This document shows positions 35,322-37,918 of a DNA stretch of 37,918 nt, one piece after another. Below the pieces are notes generated by a model, which ran no database searches, was not told where the DNA came from, and saw nothing but the letters and a program-made list of their open reading frames with translations. This DNA comes from Rhizobium sp. (GTDB taxonomy: Bacteria; Pseudomonadota; Gammaproteobacteria; Burkholderiales; Thiobacillaceae). The stretch's first letter is position 1; each line of letters begins with the position of its first letter. A program made the position numbers and the translations under genes. Location: the NCBI GenBank assembly GCA_019459285.1, contig JAIBEL010000005.1, positions 1 to 37,918 on the forward strand, written 5' to 3'.

Positions 35322-35657
35322 ATGAGCACTCAAAACGTACCTGACGAACCGGATTTCCCCGACGTGACCAAGGAACAGCTGATCGCTGACTTCAAGACAG
35401 TGGTGTCGGATGCGGAGGCCCTGATCAAGGCTACGGCCAACCAGGGTGGCGAGGCACTGGCCTCGGTTCGCGCCAAGGCCGAAGCGTCGCTTGCCAAGGC
35501 GAAGGCACAGATGGCCGACGCCGAAGCAGCGCTGCTGGTTCGGGCCAAGGCGGCTGCCAAGGCGACAGATGTCTACGTCCACGAGAATCCGTGGAAAGCG
35601 ATCGGCATCTCTGCAAGTCTCGCGCTGCTTGTCGGCTTCATCATGGGCCGCCGCTAG
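35322..35657 (+). CDS. DUF883 family protein (YqjD/ElaB-like)
   Basis: 111 residues. A long amphipathic Ala/Lys-rich helix (TKEQLIADFKTVVSDAEALIK to ATDVYVHENPW) and one C-terminal membrane anchor (IGISASLALLVGFIMGRR). E. coli YqjD and ElaB are tail-anchored, induced in stationary phase by RpoS and bind ribosomes. ATG 35322 has only weak GGAGAATC support upstream. First of a yqjD-yqjE-yqjK-like operon. Confidence 0.92.
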   Translation: MSTQNVPDEPDFPDVTKEQLIADFKTVVSDAEALIKATANQGGEALASVRAKAEASLAKAKAQMADAEAALLVRAKAAAKATDVYVHENPWKAIGISASLALLVGFIMGRR

Positions 35658-35667
35658 TCGTCCGCTC

Positions 35668-36060
35668 ATGAGCACGGAAACGCCAGGTAGCGGATCGGGA
35701 TTATTCGATTCCCTGAAAGGGTTCGCAGCCAGTCTGGTTGCCATTGTACATACCCGGCTCGATCTGTTGTCGACGGATCTGGAGGAAGAGCGGACGCGAC
35801 TGGCGTCGGTGTTGCTGATGCTGTTCGTGGCGCTGTTTTGCCTCGGTATCGGCGTGGTGCTGCTGACGATCCTGATTGCAGTCGTCTTCTGGGATAGCCA
35901 CCGGCTCATGGCCTTGGGCGGGTTGACCGGATTCTTCCTGGTCAGCGGCGTGGTGACATTCGGGTGCGCGCGACGCAAGTTCAGAGCCAAGCCGAGATTG
36001 TTCGCGGCGAGTCTCGCTGAATTGTCCAAGGACAGGCAAAACCTGATGGATCGATCATGA
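35668..36060 (+). CDS. yqjE: Phage-holin-family YqjE-like membrane protein
   Basis: 130 residues. GLFDSLKGFAASLVAIVHTRLDLL, then two membrane segments (about 46-68 and 80-100), and a basic C-terminus (CARRKFRAKPRLF). This is the Pfam phage_holin_3_6/YqjE plan; despite the name no phage is nearby. The stop overlaps yqjK by ATGA. Confidence 0.9.
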   Translation: MSTETPGSGSGLFDSLKGFAASLVAIVHTRLDLLSTDLEEERTRLASVLLMLFVALFCLGIGVVLLTILIAVVFWDSHRLMALGGLTGFFLVSGVVTFGCARRKFRAKPRLFAASLAELSKDRQNLMDRS

Positions 36061-36335
36061 ATAGCAAATTGACCGAACTGGCCGAGCGTCGTAAGCATCT
36101 GGTGGCGCAGGCTGCGGTCCAGCGTACTGCGCTGGCGCAAAACGCGGCGCCCTGGCGCGCGCCCCTGGCGCTGGCAGACAGGGGCGTGGAAGCGCTTCGT
36201 ACCATCAGGCGCCACCCCGCCTGGTTGCTGGGCGCCACCCTGCTGCTTGTGGCCTTGCGGCCGGGGCGAGCAGGCAGATTGACCCGGTTTGCCTGGGTGG
36301 GGTGGCAGGTCGGTCGTAGATTGTTCAGACGTTGA
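36057..36335 (+). CDS. yqjK: YqjK-like protein
   Basis: 92 residues. Basic N-terminus (LTELAERRKHLVAQAAVQRTAL), hydrophobic segment near 55-66 (HPAWLLGATLLLVALRP) and a C-terminal basic tail, as in YqjK. Last gene of the yqjDEK-like operon. Function unknown. Confidence 0.85.
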   Translation: MNSKLTELAERRKHLVAQAAVQRTALAQNAAPWRAPLALADRGVEALRTIRRHPAWLLGATLLLVALRPGRAGRLTRFAWVGWQVGRRLFRR

Positions 36336-36354
36336 ACGAACGAAGTGTCGGATG

Positions 36355-36426
36355 GTGAATCGCTGATTCACAGTCGACTTGTTGGATTGCAAGGTGTTGC
36401 AAGCAGGGCCTCTTGAACATCAAGAG
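36355..36426 (+). repeat. Two perfect hairpins in the leader of the BON gene
   Basis: GTGAATC-GCT-GATTCAC (36355-36371) and CTCTTGA-ACA-TCAAGAG (36410-36426), each a perfect 7-bp stem with a 3-nt loop. Between them TTGCAAG is repeated directly (with GTG spacer). No T-runs. They may be operators or RNA structure between yqjK and the BON gene. Confidence 0.5.
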
Positions 36427-36462
36427 AAATCGCAGGTACATCATTAATCAAGGAGCATGACC

Positions 36463-36774
36463 ATGAAAAAACAGAGTCTTATCGCCGCCGCCCTTTCCGC
36501 TTTTCTGCTGGTTTCCGTCGTGGGGTGCGCATCGACGTCCAAGCAGGAGGGCACGGGTGAATATGTCGACGATGCCGTCATTACCACCAAGGTGAAAGCC
36601 GCCATTTTCAATGAACCCAGCCTGAAGTCGACCGAGATCAACGTCGAGACCTACAAGGGCGCGGTTCAGCTGAGCGGCTTTGTCAGTTCCCAGGCCGACA
36701 TCAACAAAGCGGTCGATGTCGCACGTAGCGTAAAAGGCGTCGTCAGCGTCAAGAACAACATGCATGTGAAGTAA
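36463..36774 (+). CDS. BON-domain lipoprotein
   Basis: 103 residues. Signal peptide with lipobox VVGCAS (C22), then one BON domain (about 38-100: VDDAVITTKVKAAIFNEPSLK, AVQLSGFVSSQADINKAVDVA, GVVSVKNNMHV). BON lipoproteins such as OsmY/DolP act in envelope maintenance under osmotic stress. AAGGAG at 36450-36455 is 7 nt from ATG 36463 but only 1 nt from ATG 36457, so 36463 is chosen. Confidence 0.92.
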   Translation: MKKQSLIAAALSAFLLVSVVGCASTSKQEGTGEYVDDAVITTKVKAAIFNEPSLKSTEINVETYKGAVQLSGFVSSQADINKAVDVARSVKGVVSVKNNMHVK

Positions 36775-36898
36775 AAGTCTCAGTCGTTCGCCGCCTGTAA
36801 CTGCCGCTGGATTCCCGTCTGGCCCGGTGAACAGGGTGGCCCGATGAATGTCGGGTCTGTCGAACGATTTTCCAAACCCATTATGAGGGGAGCGCAAC

Positions 36899-37045
36899 AT
36901 GCTTGAAACCATCATTGTCGTACTGGTGATCCTATGGCTGCTGGGTATGGTGACGTCCTACACCATGGGCGGACTCATTCACATTCTGCTGGTCATCGCG
37001 ATCATCGTGGTCCTGATTCGCGTCATTCAAGGTCGGCGTCTCTAG
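36899..37045 (+). CDS. Lmo0937-like micro membrane protein
   Basis: 48 residues, two hydrophobic helices (LETIIVVLVILWLLGMV and IHILLVIAIIVVLIRVI) joined by TSYTMGG, with a basic end QGRRL. This is the Lmo0937/DUF5670 family, often beside CsbD, BON and yqj-like stress genes. GGGGAG lies 7 nt before the ATG. Too short for most gene callers' default. Confidence 0.85.
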   Translation: MLETIIVVLVILWLLGMVTSYTMGGLIHILLVIAIIVVLIRVIQGRRL

Positions 37046-37133
37046 CCCGCTTCGAGTGTTCCCCCATGCCGCTGCGTATACAAACCGGTCTGAATGACCG
37101 TACTGCGGCGCTCTCCAAACAGGAGGACAGAAA

Positions 37134-37820
37134 ATGCGCTACCTGCTAATTGCATTGTCGATGTTGTTTATCCCGCTGACCCCGGCGCGCGCCGAGGTCA
37201 GCGTCGGCGTCGGCATCCACGTGCCCGGCGTCAGCATCGGCATCAATCTTCCGGCGTATCCGCGGCTCGTCCGGGTGCCAGGCTACCCCGTCTACTACGA
37301 TCCTGGCGTGAATGTGAATTTCTTCTTTTACGATGGTCTGTACTGGGTATTCCAGGATGACAACTGGTATGCGAGCAGCTGGTACAACGGGCCGTGGGAC
37401 TTGGTGGATCGTTATGACGTGCCGCTGTATGTACTGCGCGTTCCGGTCCGCTATTACCGTCATCCACCGTCGTATTTCCACGGCTGGCGTGCCGACGCGC
37501 CGCCGCGCTGGGGCGATCACTGGGGCCGCGACTGGGAACAGCGTCGAAGCGGATGGGATCACTGGGACCCGCATTCAGCGCCCCGCGCCGCGCCGTTGCC
37601 GAGCTACCAGCGCAATTATTCGGGCGACCGCTACCCACGTGAGCAGGAACGGCAACAATCGATCCGATCCGAGCGTTATCGCTACCAGCCACGCGAACCG
37701 GTGACGCAGCAGCATTATCAGCGGCAGCGTGACCAGAATCAGCGTGACCAGAATCAGAAGGGACCGCAAGACAAGGGCCGGGGAAACCAACATGAAGAGC
37801 GCGGACAGGATCGCCGGTAA
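37134..37820 (+). CDS. Secreted Tyr/Trp-rich protein with a charged Gln/Arg tail
   Basis: 228 residues. Signal peptide (MRYLLIALSMLFIPLTPARA), then GVGIHVPGVSIGINLPAYP and a region rich in Tyr/Trp/Asp (VNFFFYDGLYWVFQDDNWY, SSWYNGPW), then a Pro/Trp/Arg region and a C-terminal tail with RDQNQ repeats. Resembles YXWGXW/DUF-type proteobacterial exported proteins; function unknown. AGGAGG 7 nt before ATG fixes the start. Confidence 0.75.
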   Translation: MRYLLIALSMLFIPLTPARAEVSVGVGIHVPGVSIGINLPAYPRLVRVPGYPVYYDPGVNVNFFFYDGLYWVFQDDNWYASSWYNGPWDLVDRYDVPLYVLRVPVRYYRHPPSYFHGWRADAPPRWGDHWGRDWEQRRSGWDHWDPHSAPRAAPLPSYQRNYSGDRYPREQERQQSIRSERYRYQPREPVTQQHYQRQRDQNQRDQNQKGPQDKGRGNQHEERGQDRR

Positions 37821-37838
37821 TGGCAGATGAACGAATGG

Positions 37839-37856
37839 CGGGCCCGCAACGGCCCG
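37839..37856 (+). terminator. Hairpin after the last gene
   Basis: CGGGCC-CGCAAC-GGCCCG, a 6-bp GC stem 19 nt after the last stop, followed by TGTGTGTG rather than a T-run. Weak terminator candidate; the remaining bases to 37918 hold no gene I can see. Confidence 0.3.
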
Positions 37857-37918
37857 TGTGTGTGAAGGCGTGCGGGGCCATAAAAGCGGGGGTTGGTGAA
37901 CCATGATTTTAGGTTTTT

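Noticed and set aside
35668..36060. Phage holin as a sign of a prophage
   Set aside because: The protein is the YqjE type in a yqjDEK-like operon; no other phage gene is near.

Overview
The window is about 64% GC by eye, densely coded and shows no insertion sequence, prophage or CRISPR array. Gene order, rare TTG/GTG starts, a PycA-type biotin carboxylase, the yceD-rpmF-plsX-fabHDG-acpP-fabF-pabC-mltG-tmk-holB-pilZ-tatD string and the yciB-yciI-bolA-ppiC string point to a betaproteobacterium, most likely near Thiobacillus/Nitrosomonadales. The genus is inference only.

Layout. 1-1198: 5' part of a biotin carboxylase gene on the minus strand, divergent from the next block. 1233-12231: a long plus-strand run for ribosomal protein L32, phospholipid and fatty-acid synthesis (plsX, fabH, fabD, fabG, acpP, fabF), folate (a decayed pabB fragment and pabC), murein processing (mltG), dTMP kinase, DNA polymerase III delta', PilZ and a TatD nuclease; many junctions overlap by 4 nt. 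12343-16672 (minus): a secreted GlcG-like protein, then dnaJ, dnaK and grpE, with RpoH-type promoters before grpE and before dnaK, and a hairpin made of heptamer repeats between dnaK and dnaJ. 16825-16915: tRNA-Ser(GGA).

16959-21226 (minus): an ECF42-type sigma factor with a long C-terminal extension, behind three VOC-fold proteins, one DUF1428 protein and two DGPF/YCII proteins. Two gaps in this cluster carry the same promoter-like sequence, TGTCGATT-N13-TTCGTCGTA, giving TGTCGA-N17-CGTC. This looks like a self-contained sigma-factor regulon.

21439-24494 (plus): a GT2 polyprenyl-phosphate glycosyltransferase, a TVP38/DedA-like membrane protein and a GT39/ArnT-like transferase, plausibly one lipid-linked sugar pathway. 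24501-26833 (minus): an Hfq-like protein with an enlarged loop, a parvulin chaperone, BolA, YciI and YciB. 26941-30388 (plus): PHP nuclease, YciO, an M50 protease and a TrpRS with an Fe-S-type cysteine motif, preceded by four perfect heptamer repeats.

30448-37820: an envelope/stress region with a lipoprotein-type phospholipase D/cardiolipin synthase, a hemolysin III protein, two related Crp/Fnr regulators flanking a glycine-zipper lipoprotein, a yqjD-yqjE-yqjK-like operon, a BON lipoprotein, an Lmo0937-like micro-membrane protein and a Tyr/Trp-rich secreted protein. The main points for follow-up are the ECF42 regulon promoters, the heptamer arrays abutting the dnaJ and trpS starts, the pabB remnant, the GT2-TVP38-GT39 operon and the Hfq variant.
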